A stretch of 55,541 bases of DNA from Zobellia uliginosa (GTDB lineage: Bacteria > Bacteroidota > Bacteroidia > Flavobacteriales > Flavobacteriaceae), in assembly GCF_900156625.1 (NCBI RefSeq), contig NZ_FTOB01000013.1, positions 1 to 55,541 of the forward strand, given 5' to 3'. Below, piece after piece: positions 9,714-18,670 of the stretch. Each line of letters begins with the position of its first letter. The first letter of the stretch is position 1. Below the pieces are notes generated by a model, which worked only from the letters and a program-made list of their open reading frames with translations, was not told where the DNA came from and searched no databases. The position numbers and the translations under genes were made by a program.

Positions 9714-9750
9714 TTTGTGTTCGTAATGTTACGTTTCATTAGTACATTTG
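9714..9750 (+). promoter_or_regulatory. Possible promoter of the acyl-CoA dehydrogenase gene
   Basis: TACATTTG (9743-9750) matches TAnnTTTG, and TTTG occurs at 9714-9717 with a 25-nt spacer, longer than usual. The ATG follows 16 nt later. Confidence 0.35.
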
Positions 9751-9765
9751 ATTAAAATTCACTTT

Positions 9766-10944
9766 ATGAGACCTGATTTGTTCGAAGCTCCAGACTACTA
9801 CCATCTTGACGACCTTCTTTCAGAAGAGCATAAATTGGTGCGTGATGCCGCACGCCAATGGGTTAAAAGAGACGTCTCGCCCATAATCGAAGCATATGCC
9901 CAAAAAGCAGAGTTCCCAAAGCAAATCTTAGGGGGCTTGGCCGAAATTGGGGCTTTCGGCCCCTATATTCCCGAGGCATACGGAGGGGCGGGACTCGATC
10001 AGATCAGTTACGGACTCATCATGCAAGAAATAGAGCGTGGTGATAGCGGGGTGCGATCTACGGCCTCGGTACAATCGTCATTGGTCATGTACCCGATCTA
10101 CACCTACGGCACCGAAGAACAACGAAAAAAGTACTTGCCCAAATTGGCCTCGGGCGAAATGATGGGCTGTTTCGGACTTACAGAACCCAATCACGGTTCC
10201 AACCCCAGCGGAATGGAAACCAAGTTCAAGGATATGGGCGACCACTACCTATTGAACGGCGCCAAATTATGGATATCCAATTCCCCTTTTGCCGACATTG
10301 CCGTAGTATGGGCCAAAAATGAGGAAGGCCGTATTCACGGACTTATCGTTGAACGCGGTATGGAAGGTTTTTCAACACCCGAAACGCACAACAAATGGTC
10401 TTTAAGGGCCTCGGCTACGGGCGAATTGATATTTGACAACGTCAAAGTACCCAAAGCGAATTTATTGCCCAATAAATCGGGCCTAGGCGCCCCACTCGGA
10501 TGCCTCGACTCTGCACGCTACGGAATTTCATGGGGAGCCATAGGCGCGGCCATGGACTGTTATGATACCGCATTGAGATATGCCAAAGAACGCATACAGT
10601 TCGGAAAACCGATCGCCGCCACCCAATTACAGCAGAAAAAACTGGCCGAAATGATTACCGAAATCACCAAGGCCCAGTTATTGGCCTTTCGCCTAGGCCA
10701 ATTAAAGAATGAAGGCAAAGCGACATCGGCGCAGATTTCAATGGCCAAACGCAACAATGTGGAAATGGCCATCACCATAGCCCGAGAAGCCCGACAAGTA
10801 TTGGGCGGAATGGGCATTACCGGCGAATACAGCATTATGAGGCATATGATGAACCTAGAGAGTGTTATCACCTATGAGGGCACCCACGACATCCATCTAT
10901 TGATCACCGGTGCCGATATTACCGGATTTCCGGCCTTTCAGTAG
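9766..10944 (+). CDS. gcdH: Acyl-CoA dehydrogenase, glutaryl-CoA dehydrogenase type
   Basis: This FAD enzyme most resembles glutaryl-CoA dehydrogenase, which converts glutaryl-CoA to crotonyl-CoA in lysine and tryptophan breakdown. Evidence: GGAGLDQISYGLIMQEIERGDSG type N-terminal domain, GCFGLTEPNHGSNP in the FAD/substrate region, RIQFGKPIAATQLQQ, VLGGMGITGEYSI, and TYEGTHDIHLL with the catalytic Glu at about residue 371. The ATG at 9766 (MRPDLFEAP) is chosen over an in-frame TTG at 9748, giving 392 residues, normal for the family. No genes of lysine degradation are adjacent, so the substrate rests on similarity alone. Confidence 0.87.
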   Translation: MRPDLFEAPDYYHLDDLLSEEHKLVRDAARQWVKRDVSPIIEAYAQKAEFPKQILGGLAEIGAFGPYIPEAYGGAGLDQISYGLIMQEIERGDSGVRSTASVQSSLVMYPIYTYGTEEQRKKYLPKLASGEMMGCFGLTEPNHGSNPSGMETKFKDMGDHYLLNGAKLWISNSPFADIAVVWAKNEEGRIHGLIVERGMEGFSTPETHNKWSLRASATGELIFDNVKVPKANLLPNKSGLGAPLGCLDSARYGISWGAIGAAMDCYDTALRYAKERIQFGKPIAATQLQQKKLAEMITEITKAQLLAFRLGQLKNEGKATSAQISMAKRNNVEMAITIAREARQVLGGMGITGEYSIMRHMMNLESVITYEGTHDIHLLITGADITGFPAFQ

Positions 10945-10981
10945 CAGCCACCACCATCCGAATCAGTTGTCCCCTTAAACG

Positions 10982-11155
10982 GAATTGGCCCTGACATATT
11001 TCCGGGATGATATATGCCTCGATTTGAAAAAATTAGGGCTTTCCCCAAGGGAATTTAAAGTTGTATTTGACAGGGAAGTATTCAAAAGGATAGTTTCACA
11101 ACACAAATTGGGCGTTTCACATCATTTTTTTTCAAATGGAGGCCTCCTGCCGTAA
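10982..11155 (+). pseudogene. Possible protein remnant or small ORF without ATG
   Basis: An open frame of about 57 codons follows an in-frame TAA and ends with TAA at 11153-11155. It encodes a plausible soluble sequence including LTYFRDDICLDLKKLG and RIVSQHKLGVSHHFF. The only early start is TTG at 10985. I do not recognise the family. It could be the C-terminal scar of a deleted gene, a small gene with a TTG start, or chance; the low frequency of stops and protein-like composition favour the first two weakly. Confidence 0.25.
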
Positions 11156-11212
11156 GTTTACAGTGTTAATCATTCAGAAATAAAATTTTTCATTTTCATA
11201 TAGTGTTCTCGT

Positions 11213-11246
11213 AAAAGAGTCTTATCGAAACCGATAAGACTCTTTT
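11213..11246. terminator. Perfect 15-bp hairpin, probable bidirectional terminator
   Basis: AAAAGAGTCTTATCG pairs with its complement across a 4-nt loop (AAAC), followed by TAGTTTTG on the plus strand, with T-runs at both outer ends. It lies 86 nt beyond the sigma-factor stop on the minus strand and 270 nt beyond gcdH on the plus strand. It could end both, or end a small RNA. Confidence 0.65.
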
Positions 11247-11331
11247 TAGTTTTGGGCTATTCATATTTTGAGCCCTTGATATTATTTAGAACACTTTCAT
11301 TTCCGATCCTATGGAAACCCAGAAGAATCTT

Positions 11332-11934
11332 TTATTGAGGCTTTATCGATAATTTTGCCCTACAGCTTCCAAATATAACCATCAAAATAGCCTCGTATTT
11401 TCCCCCTAATTTATCCTTTAAAATCCGGAAGGCCTTTGTAATCTGAGCTTCTACGGTTTTTATGGAAATATCGAGATAATCGGCAATTTCTGGATTGGTG
11501 AGTCCCTCCCGTTTACTGAGAACAAAGACTTTCTGACATTTGGGAGGCAGCTTCTGTATTTCTTTGTTTACAATTTCAATCATTCGGGCAATAACATTAT
11601 CGTCGGCCTCTTCGACGACCTCGTGGGCATATTCGATATACTTCCCACGCAACAGCACCACTGCCTTATTTTTTTGATAATGATTTAAGAATTCGTTATA
11701 AACACATTTGTACAAAAAACTACGTATCGAAAATTCCGGATTGAGTTTTTTTCTCGATTTCCAAGTCTTAAGAAATACATTCTGAACGATATCCTGGGCC
11801 ATAGACGCCTCATGGGTCAAGGTAAGTGCATAAGCGTTAAGCTGTCTATGGTACTTGTCCAATAAAAACATATACGCCTTCTCTTCTCCAGAAATAAGCT
11901 TTTCAATTAGTTTTTGGTTTTCGTCAAAATCCAT
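11332..11934 (-). CDS. ECF RNA polymerase sigma factor, FecI-like
   Basis: A 200-residue sigma-70 family member of the ECF type. Region 2 is seen in LDKYHRQLNAYALTLT and AQDIVQNVFLKTWKSR, and region 4 in LPPKCQKVFVLSKREG followed by the helix-turn-helix LTNPEIADYLDISIKTVEAQI. It would direct RNA polymerase to the downstream SusCD locus when released by its anti-sigma partner. The FecR gene is divergent across a 117-nt gap rather than downstream, the less usual order. The SusC at 13382 carries the STN signalling domain expected for such a cascade, so outer-membrane substrate binding, FecR and this sigma factor probably form one signal path. Confidence 0.92.
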   Translation of the reverse strand: MDFDENQKLIEKLISGEEKAYMFLLDKYHRQLNAYALTLTHEASMAQDIVQNVFLKTWKSRKKLNPEFSIRSFLYKCVYNEFLNHYQKNKAVVLLRGKYIEYAHEVVEEADDNVIARMIEIVNKEIQKLPPKCQKVFVLSKREGLTNPEIADYLDISIKTVEAQITKAFRILKDKLGGKYEAILMVIFGSCRAKLSIKPQ

Positions 11935-12051
11935 AACCCATAATTATTTCACAAATAAACAGTAAAAATATTGTGATTATCAAAAAATAAATGAAAAAAT
12001 AGTTAGGGTATTGCAAATTTGACTTGTAGTATATAAAAAGAAACGAAGTAA

Positions 12052-13215
12052 ATGACTCCACAGGAAGCTGAAAAGTACATCATTAAATATTTTACGCTTA
12101 CAGCGGATGGAGCAGAACTCGATTTACTGAACAATTGGCTGGCAGAAGAAGAAAACCAGAAAATTTTCAAAACATACATAAAAACGCATTTTGCGGTAAA
12201 CCTGGCCATGAACGACCCTAATTTAGACAAAGTACGAGAAGAACTTTTAAAGGAAATTCGTAACGATACGAATTCAAAACACAAAGTAAGGTTCTTATCC
12301 ATCTTAAAGTATGCGGCCATTGCCCTTGTATTTTTAGGCCTCGGCCTGGCCCTTAAAAACAATTGGTTCGACAGGGAAACAAATAACATGGTCGTACCAA
12401 GGGAAGACGTAATTACCCTGGAGCTAGGAAACGGAGAGGTACAAATTATCTCAGAAGACGGAAGTTCAAAAATAGTTGACGAAACGGGCCGTATCATAGG
12501 GGACAAAAAAGAAAATCAGTTGGTTTATAAAGACAACCAAAAGGAATCTACACCCGAATTCAACACCCTGAGTATTCCTAATGGAAAACGCTTTGGTATC
12601 GTTCTTTCGGATGGAACCAAGGTGCACTTAAACGCTGGGAGCACCTTAACCTACCCTATTGCTTTTGAGAAGTCAGAACCTAGAAAGGTTATCTTAACGG
12701 GCGAAGCCTATTTTGAAGTTAGCCCCGACAAAAAAAGGCAGTTTGTTGTCAATGCCCAGAAACTCGACATAAAGGTATATGGCACCACGTTTAATGTAAC
12801 CAATTACCCCGAAGACCAAAACACGCAAGTCGTATTGGTCGAAGGGTCCGTAAGCCTATCGGAACAAGCAAGGGAACAAACCGACAAAAAGGAAATTTTT
12901 CTCCAACCTGGATATATGGCCACTTTCAGCAAAAAGACCAAGCACATTGTAGACAAAAAAGTGAATACCTCACTCTACACCTCATGGAGAAACGGCAACT
13001 TGGTCTTCAGGAACGAAACTTTCAATAACATCATCCAAAAATTGGAGCGCCATTATAACGTGGTAATAATAAACAACAACTCGAAGTTGGCCAACGAAAC
13101 GTTTAACGCTACCATTGAAACCGACCATGAATCCATCGAACAGGTATTCAACTACTTCAACAAGGTATACCGGATCGAGTACCAAATTGTAGAGAACAAA
13201 ATAATAATCAATTAA
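12052..13215 (+). CDS. FecR family anti-sigma factor
   Basis: A 387-residue inner-membrane protein. A cytoplasmic N-terminal part (about 1-80, with the sequence EAEKYIIKYFTLTADGAELDLL typical of Bacteroidota FecR split here over its first 25 residues) precedes one membrane segment, AAIALVFLGLGLAL (about 87-100). The periplasmic FecR domain follows, marked by SIPNGKRFGIVLSDGTKVHLNAGS in shorter parts such as LSDGTKVHLNAGS and ILTGEAYFEVS, and the C-terminal DUF4974-like domain ends VENKIIIN. It should hold the divergent sigma factor inactive and receive the signal from the STN domain of the SusC encoded next. Confidence 0.9.
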   Translation: MTPQEAEKYIIKYFTLTADGAELDLLNNWLAEEENQKIFKTYIKTHFAVNLAMNDPNLDKVREELLKEIRNDTNSKHKVRFLSILKYAAIALVFLGLGLALKNNWFDRETNNMVVPREDVITLELGNGEVQIISEDGSSKIVDETGRIIGDKKENQLVYKDNQKESTPEFNTLSIPNGKRFGIVLSDGTKVHLNAGSTLTYPIAFEKSEPRKVILTGEAYFEVSPDKKRQFVVNAQKLDIKVYGTTFNVTNYPEDQNTQVVLVEGSVSLSEQAREQTDKKEIFLQPGYMATFSKKTKHIVDKKVNTSLYTSWRNGNLVFRNETFNNIIQKLERHYNVVIINNNSKLANETFNATIETDHESIEQVFNYFNKVYRIEYQIVENKIIIN

Positions 13216-13272
13216 ACCCAGAGAGCCAATGAGCTAGAAAATCAATAGTACAACCAACCAAAGTCATGTTCC

Positions 13273-13332
13273 TTGCTTCTTGATCGAAGCAAAAACTAAA
13301 AATCGGAAAATGGTGCAACATTTCCCGATTTA
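13273..13332 (+). promoter_or_regulatory. Two stem-loops in the fecR-susC gap
   Basis: TTGCTTC pairs with GAAGCAA (13273-13292), and AAATCGGAAAATG pairs with CATTTCCCGATTT with one mismatch (about 13300-13332). Neither is followed by a T-run. They sit 50 nt before the SusC ATG, so they could be a leader structure or the processed 3' end of the fecR mRNA. Confidence 0.35.
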
Positions 13333-13381
13333 GTAAAAATGATCACACAGAAGGCGTAATCACTAATAATCACTCAAAATT

Positions 13382-16300
13382 ATGAAAAAACCACCAAAGT
13401 CGGAGGGTGTTCCCTCTTGGCACTTAAAGTACGACCTAAAAATGAAGTTGTCACTTCTATTCTTCTTAACCATAAGTTTTTTAATACAGGCCAATTCTTC
13501 CTATGCCCAAAAGACAAAAATATCGATGGAACGAGAGAATTCTACCGTAAAGGAGATTCTCGATGAAATAGAGACTACTACCGAATTTAAATTTTTGTTC
13601 AACACCAAAGATGTCGATTTACAACGCAAGCTATCGATAAAGGTTGACCAAGCTTCCATAAAACGGGTCTTGGCGCTAATATTCAAAGATGTTGACACCT
13701 CATACGAATTAGATGACCGCAAAATACTGTTAAAGAAAACCTCGGAAAAAGTTCGGAATAAAGATGAAGCCAAAATTTCGGTCAATGAAAATCCGCAACA
13801 AACCATATCGGGGACTGTAACGGACACGGAAGGAAGACCGTTACCGGGGGCCAACATCATAGAAAAGGGTACGACAAACGGGGTTACGGCAGATTTTGAC
13901 GGTAATTTTTCAATCGTACTAAATGATGAAAATGCCACTTTGCAAATATCCTATATCGGCTTTGCCTCTAAGGATGTGGCCATAAACGGACAAACCACGG
14001 TTAACGTAACCCTAAAAGAAAGTGCTGCAGGTCTTGATGAAGTTGTGGTAATAGGATACGGGACGGCACGAAAAAGTGATTTAACGGGTGCTGTGGCGAG
14101 TGCTGATCTAAGCACGGCTACCGAAACCTCAAACGTCTCCGTAGTTCAAGCACTTCAAGGCTCTATCGCCGGTTTGAACGTAGGGGCGGTTACCAGTGCC
14201 GGACAAAACCCTTCACTCTCGATAAGGGGACAAAGTACGTTGTCAAGTGCAGGAGGGGACAATCAGCCTCTTATTGTCTTGGACGGTATAATTTATCGTG
14301 GGAGCATAGTGGACATTAATTCAGCCGATATCGCGAGTATTGAAGTACTAAAAGATGCCAGTTCTGCGGCTATCTATGGATCACAGGCCTCGAATGGTGT
14401 CATTGTCATTACCAGCAAAAATGGTAGTGTTTCCAGTAAACCTATTTTTAATTTCAGTTCTAGCTATACGGTTCAAACTCCTTCCAACAAATTTGAACCA
14501 ATGAATGCCGCCGAACTCGAAGAGTTTTATCCTGATATTTGGTGGGCCCGAGGAAGTAGGTTATCACCTGATTTTTTAGAGGTGGACCCTGACTATGTAT
14601 GGCAGAATAATTTTAAAACAAATGAAATAAACCAAGGGTATGCGGATGGTTTGGATACGCCTTGGTTCGACCTATTAACGAATGATGGCTCCATCGCCTC
14701 ACATAACTTAAGCGTTCAGGGAAAAAGTGATTCGCTGGGTTACTTCTTATCAATGGGGTTGACGGATCAAGAAGGTTTCATCAAGGGGGATGATTACCAA
14801 CGTTATAATTTTAGGGCCAATATAGATGCCAAAATCAACGATTGGCTGACCATAGGCACACAAACCTTTGTTACCGTCAGTGATTATTCGGGCCAATCGG
14901 CGAATTATAACAACCAAAATGCCTATTTCTATCTGCAACCCTGGGCGCCAATTCGTGATGAAGCGGGTGAATTCGTCCCCAACCCTGAAGGATCTTGGCT
15001 CAACCCATTCTTAGCACTTGAAGTCGATGATTCCGATATAAGGTTTAACCTTTCAAGTGTCATCTTTGCCGATATCAAACTACCCATAGATGGTCTTAAC
15101 TACAGAGCAAATTACGCAAACAACTATAGAAGAAGGGATCAAGCACGTTTTGACCCGTCTGCAGCAAGTTTTCAAGGTACGGCCTTTAAAGATCATTCGG
15201 TCAATTGGGACTATACTTTTGATAATATTCTGAACTACAGAAAAACTTTTCAAGATGCGCACAATATTAATGCTACCCTTGTTTATGGTATTGAAAAAAG
15301 ACATATTTCGGGTACACGGGCAGCCTCTCGAAATTTTAGCGTCGATATATTGGGATTCAATGACCTTAGTGCCGGTGACCCGACCCTGAATACCGTTAAT
15401 TCTTCAAAAGAAGAAGAATCAAGCTTATATCAGATGGGAAGGTTGTTATATAATTTCAAGAACAGGTATTTCTTTACGGGCACTGTTCGTAGGGATGGCT
15501 TTTCCGGTTTTGGGGAAAATGAGAAAATCGGTGTTTTTCCTTCCGTGGCATTGGGTTGGACTATTACAGAAGAGTCTTTTGCCGACAGTTCTTCTTGGCT
15601 CAATTATTTGAAACTAAGGGCAAGTTACGGTCAATCTGGTAGACGTGGTCTCGGTCGCTATGATACAAGAGCACAAGTTCAGGCGGAGCCAAGTGTAGTT
15701 TTTGGCGATGGTGGTCAGACCTTCTTAGGACAAGAAGTTGCTTCACTGTCTAACCCCGCCCTAACTTGGGAAACTACCACGGGAACAAATTTGGCGGTGG
15801 ACTTTGGTCTATTTAATTCAAGACTTCAGGGAAGTATCGATTATTATCAGAACAAGACCGAGAATATACTTTTTACCATCGACTTGCCCCAAATTACTGG
15901 TTTTGAAAACGTGAATACAAACCTCGCCGAAGTATCGAACAATGGTATTGAAATCACTTTAGATGCCAACATTGTCAATACTGGATCATGGCGTTGGGAC
16001 ACTTCTTTCAGTTTCAATAGGGTAAGAAATAAGATAGAATCTATTATCGGTGATGATAACGACGGTGACGGAGTAGAAGATGATTTAATTACGAACAATA
16101 CTAGTGGTAGCCTATTTATCGGCGAGCCGCAAAATGTATATTATGATTATGAGATTGTAGGAATGTGGCAATTGGAAGATGAAGCTAATGGAACTTTATG
16201 GGAAGGTTTTTTGCCTGGCACCTATCGGTTGAATGATTTGAACGATGATGGGCAAATTTCTTCTCTTGATGATCGTAAAATTTTAGGTTATCGTGACCCA

Positions 16301-16780
16301 TCGTACAGATTCGGTGTGGGCAACACAATTTCGTATAACGATTTTAGTCTTTTTGTTTTTGTTAATTCCATCCAAGGGGGCAAGGAGTACTACTGGGGGA
16401 ACGATACACCACATTCCCAAGGAAGTTTTGAGAAATCTGATCAGTTGGGTTATCACAATATACCCAAAGGAGCATGGGATTACTGGATGCCAGAAAATCC
16501 GAACGCACGTTACCGCCGTTTAGATCAACGCTCACAATTTGGTGGAGCACCAATAACACAGCGAAGTTTCGTGAGATTGCAGGACGTTACTTTCAATTAT
16601 AATTTTCCGGATAAAATCACGGAAAAAATTAATCTTGATAAGCTCAGTCTGTTTATAAGCGGAAAAAACCTTGCCACCTGGACAGACTGGAGGGGAGGCG
16701 ACCCTGAGACAGGTGTAGGCTTTATGCCTACCAGTCCCCTATTGAAAACATATACCTTGGGTCTAAACGTTCAATTTTAA
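13382..16780 (+). CDS. SusC/RagA TonB-dependent outer-membrane receptor with STN domain
   Basis: This 1132-residue protein imports glycan oligomers through the outer membrane with TonB energy. It has an N-terminal extension, a signal peptide (KLSLLFFLTISFLIQA ending SSYAQ), then an STN domain (about 45-125, STVKEILDEIETTTEFKF split as STVKEILDEI), which contacts a FecR. A carboxypeptidase-regulatory-like domain follows (about 143-215, ISGTVTDTEGRPLPGAN), then the plug (VVIGYGTARKSDLTGAV, about 222-238, and IEVLKDASSAAIYGS) and a barrel ending LGLNVQF. The STN domain ties it to the sigma/FecR pair just upstream. The SusD partner begins 10 nt after its stop. Substrate is suggested only by the GH95 and DUF5703 genes that follow. 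Confidence 0.95.
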   Translation: MKKPPKSEGVPSWHLKYDLKMKLSLLFFLTISFLIQANSSYAQKTKISMERENSTVKEILDEIETTTEFKFLFNTKDVDLQRKLSIKVDQASIKRVLALIFKDVDTSYELDDRKILLKKTSEKVRNKDEAKISVNENPQQTISGTVTDTEGRPLPGANIIEKGTTNGVTADFDGNFSIVLNDENATLQISYIGFASKDVAINGQTTVNVTLKESAAGLDEVVVIGYGTARKSDLTGAVASADLSTATETSNVSVVQALQGSIAGLNVGAVTSAGQNPSLSIRGQSTLSSAGGDNQPLIVLDGIIYRGSIVDINSADIASIEVLKDASSAAIYGSQASNGVIVITSKNGSVSSKPIFNFSSSYTVQTPSNKFEPMNAAELEEFYPDIWWARGSRLSPDFLEVDPDYVWQNNFKTNEINQGYADGLDTPWFDLLTNDGSIASHNLSVQGKSDSLGYFLSMGLTDQEGFIKGDDYQRYNFRANIDAKINDWLTIGTQTFVTVSDYSGQSANYNNQNAYFYLQPWAPIRDEAGEFVPNPEGSWLNPFLALEVDDSDIRFNLSSVIFADIKLPIDGLNYRANYANNYRRRDQARFDPSAASFQGTAFKDHSVNWDYTFDNILNYRKTFQDAHNINATLVYGIEKRHISGTRAASRNFSVDILGFNDLSAGDPTLNTVNSSKEEESSLYQMGRLLYNFKNRYFFTGTVRRDGFSGFGENEKIGVFPSVALGWTITEESFADSSSWLNYLKLRASYGQSGRRGLGRYDTRAQVQAEPSVVFGDGGQTFLGQEVASLSNPALTWETTTGTNLAVDFGLFNSRLQGSIDYYQNKTENILFTIDLPQITGFENVNTNLAEVSNNGIEITLDANIVNTGSWRWDTSFSFNRVRNKIESIIGDDNDGDGVEDDLITNNTSGSLFIGEPQNVYYDYEIVGMWQLEDEANGTLWEGFLPGTYRLNDLNDDGQISSLDDRKILGYRDPSYRFGVGNTISYNDFSLFVFVNSIQGGKEYYWGNDTPHSQGSFEKSDQLGYHNIPKGAWDYWMPENPNARYRRLDQRSQFGGAPITQRSFVRLQDVTFNYNFPDKITEKINLDKLSLFISGKNLATWTDWRGGDPETGVGFMPTSPLLKTYTLGLNVQF

Positions 16781-16790
16781 TAAAAAAATC

Positions 16791-18452
16791 ATGAGAGAAA
16801 TAAGAAATATAATAATAGCATTTCTTACAGTGTCCTTTTTGATATGCTGTAATGAAGAGGATTTTTTAGAAGAAGAGGTTTTTGATTTTTATAGTCCCGA
16901 AAATTCCTTTACCTCTCCCGAACAAATAGATTTGGCGGTAGTCAAATTGTACCAAGGTGTTCATGAAACTTTTATTGCAGGGGTGGTGGACACTTGGGCT
17001 CTTTTTTATACGACCGATATTGCCTACGATTGTATTGACCCTACCCATCAATTGAATTCTTGGGCAGATAGGATTACGCCCGAAACAGGTGAAGTAGAGT
17101 TTTTTTGGGAAGAATCTTATAAGATTATAGCAAACGCAAATACAGTACTTTCTAGAATTGAGAATGTCGAGTACGCCTCCGCAGCCGAAAAAAACGCAAA
17201 AATTGCTGAAGCCAAGTTCTTCAGGGCCTATGCCTATAGGGCTTTGGTAATTATGTATGGAGGGGTACCCCTTAGCCTTGAGGAGCTTCAAGAACCGAAA
17301 AGAGATTTTACGAGAGCATCAAAAGCCGATGTCCTTGACCAAATCGTTCAAGATCTTACAGATGCAATAGCGGACTTGCCCGATGCGGATGCGGTTACGG
17401 AAGATGGCAGGATTTCAAAAGGAGCGGCAAATCACCTGCTGTCGGAGATTTATATTATGAAAGGCGATTATACCAAGGCCATAGCCGCCGCCTCTGCCGT
17501 TATCGACAATCCAAGTTATCAACTGATGACTGATCGATACGGTTCAAGGGTTTCCGAACCTGGGGATGTCTATTGGGACCTTTTTCAAAGAGGTAACGTC
17601 AACAGGGGTAGTGGAAATACTGAAACCATTTGGGCCAGTCAATATGAGCATCTCGCTCCCGGCGGAGGTAAGGGTGATGACTTGGCAAGATTTTTAGTGC
17701 CGCTTTACTGGCAACTAAAAGATAACAATGGGGACAATGTTTTCTTCGGACACTCGAGCCAAAACGGAGGTCGTGGTATAGGTTGGTGGGCAGCATCTGA
17801 CTATATGCTCAACGAAGTTTGGGTAGGGGCCGGTGACGATATGCGAAATTCAGAGTTCAATATCGTTCGAGATGTGCCGGTAGACAATCCTGATTCTGAA
17901 TTTTTTGGTCAAATGATGGTTGAAAGTGGTGCCATTGACGATTTTCCAGATCCCTATAAAAGGTGGTGGAGTGCCCTTTTCGCCAAAAGCGCTCCCCTTG
18001 GCGATTTTCCTGATGATGTTATAGATAATCCTGAAACCGGAGCAACCAATAATGGTGCGGCTTCATCCTTCAATGATAGGTATTTGATGCGGTTGGCCGA
18101 AACCTTTTTACTTCGCGCCGAAGCACATTTACTTAACGGAGATACCCAAAGTGCCGCCGATGATATAAATAGGGTTAGGGCAAGAGCAAACGCAAATGCT
18201 ATCACGGCCGGTGAGGTAGATATTGACTTTATATTGGACGAACGTGCCCGAGAACTTTTTACCGAAGAGTTTAGACTTCTCACTTTAATGAGAATGGGAA
18301 ATATAGTCGAAAGAGTAAGAACATATAACCCCATGCATAACGGGCAATACGCCAGTAACCCTATTAATGACACACAGAACCTTTGGCCAATTCCCAATTC
18401 TGAAATCCTGGTAAATACAGAAGCCATATTGGAGCAAAACCCAGGCTATTGA
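16791..18452 (+). CDS. SusD/RagB family surface glycan-binding lipoprotein
   Basis: A 553-residue SusD-like lipoprotein that caps the SusC channel and binds substrate at the cell surface. The signal peptide ends in the lipobox region SFLICC, so Cys20 or Cys21 is lipidated. Family marks include AEAKFFRAYAYRALVIMYGGVPL (seen in parts such as AKFFRAYAYRAL), TPR-like helices near LLSEIYIMKGDYTKAIAAA, and the RagB C-terminal block RLAETFLLRAEAHLL and WPIPNSEI. It is 10 nt after susC and cotranscribed with it. A hairpin follows its stop codon. Confidence 0.95.
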   Translation: MREIRNIIIAFLTVSFLICCNEEDFLEEEVFDFYSPENSFTSPEQIDLAVVKLYQGVHETFIAGVVDTWALFYTTDIAYDCIDPTHQLNSWADRITPETGEVEFFWEESYKIIANANTVLSRIENVEYASAAEKNAKIAEAKFFRAYAYRALVIMYGGVPLSLEELQEPKRDFTRASKADVLDQIVQDLTDAIADLPDADAVTEDGRISKGAANHLLSEIYIMKGDYTKAIAAASAVIDNPSYQLMTDRYGSRVSEPGDVYWDLFQRGNVNRGSGNTETIWASQYEHLAPGGGKGDDLARFLVPLYWQLKDNNGDNVFFGHSSQNGGRGIGWWAASDYMLNEVWVGAGDDMRNSEFNIVRDVPVDNPDSEFFGQMMVESGAIDDFPDPYKRWWSALFAKSAPLGDFPDDVIDNPETGATNNGAASSFNDRYLMRLAETFLLRAEAHLLNGDTQSAADDINRVRARANANAITAGEVDIDFILDERARELFTEEFRLLTLMRMGNIVERVRTYNPMHNGQYASNPINDTQNLWPIPNSEILVNTEAILEQNPGY

Positions 18453-18475
18453 GGATACCCGGTAATATCGGGTAT
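18453..18475 (+). terminator. Hairpin after the first susD
   Basis: GATACCCG (18453-18460) pairs with CGGGTATC (18468-18475) across a 7-nt loop immediately after the susD stop. No T-run follows, so it may stabilise the susCD mRNA rather than end it fully. Confidence 0.4.
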
Positions 18476-18670
18476 CACTATAAGCAGGTTGCCATTTGAT
18501 AATCTAAATTAATTGATTGAAAATTTGAGTTTTGAGTTGGTTTGAAAACTGGGGCTCGGTCTATATCGGTCCCATTTTCTTTTTAAATAGTGGCGATTCG
18601 AATGTTTTATTTTTTGATAAAAAGAAGATGACTCTTTACTCGGTTAAGTAAACAATAATATATAACACGT

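Larger units (their letters stand above)
10945..11331. other. Gap between gcdH and the sigma factor: possible gene remnant and strong hairpin
   Basis: These 387 nt hold two things. First, plus-strand codons 10982-11155 read as an open frame of about 57 residues with natural composition (parts: DLKKLGLSPREFK, FDREVFKRIVSQHK) but no ATG. Second, a 15-bp perfect hairpin at 11213-11246. Nothing else is evident. Confidence 0.5.

Noticed and set aside
13382-16780. SusC N-terminal 20 residues before the hydrophobic signal as a start error
   Set aside because: STN-bearing SusC proteins often have such an extension; ATG 13442 remains an alternative, but the upstream ATG is kept.
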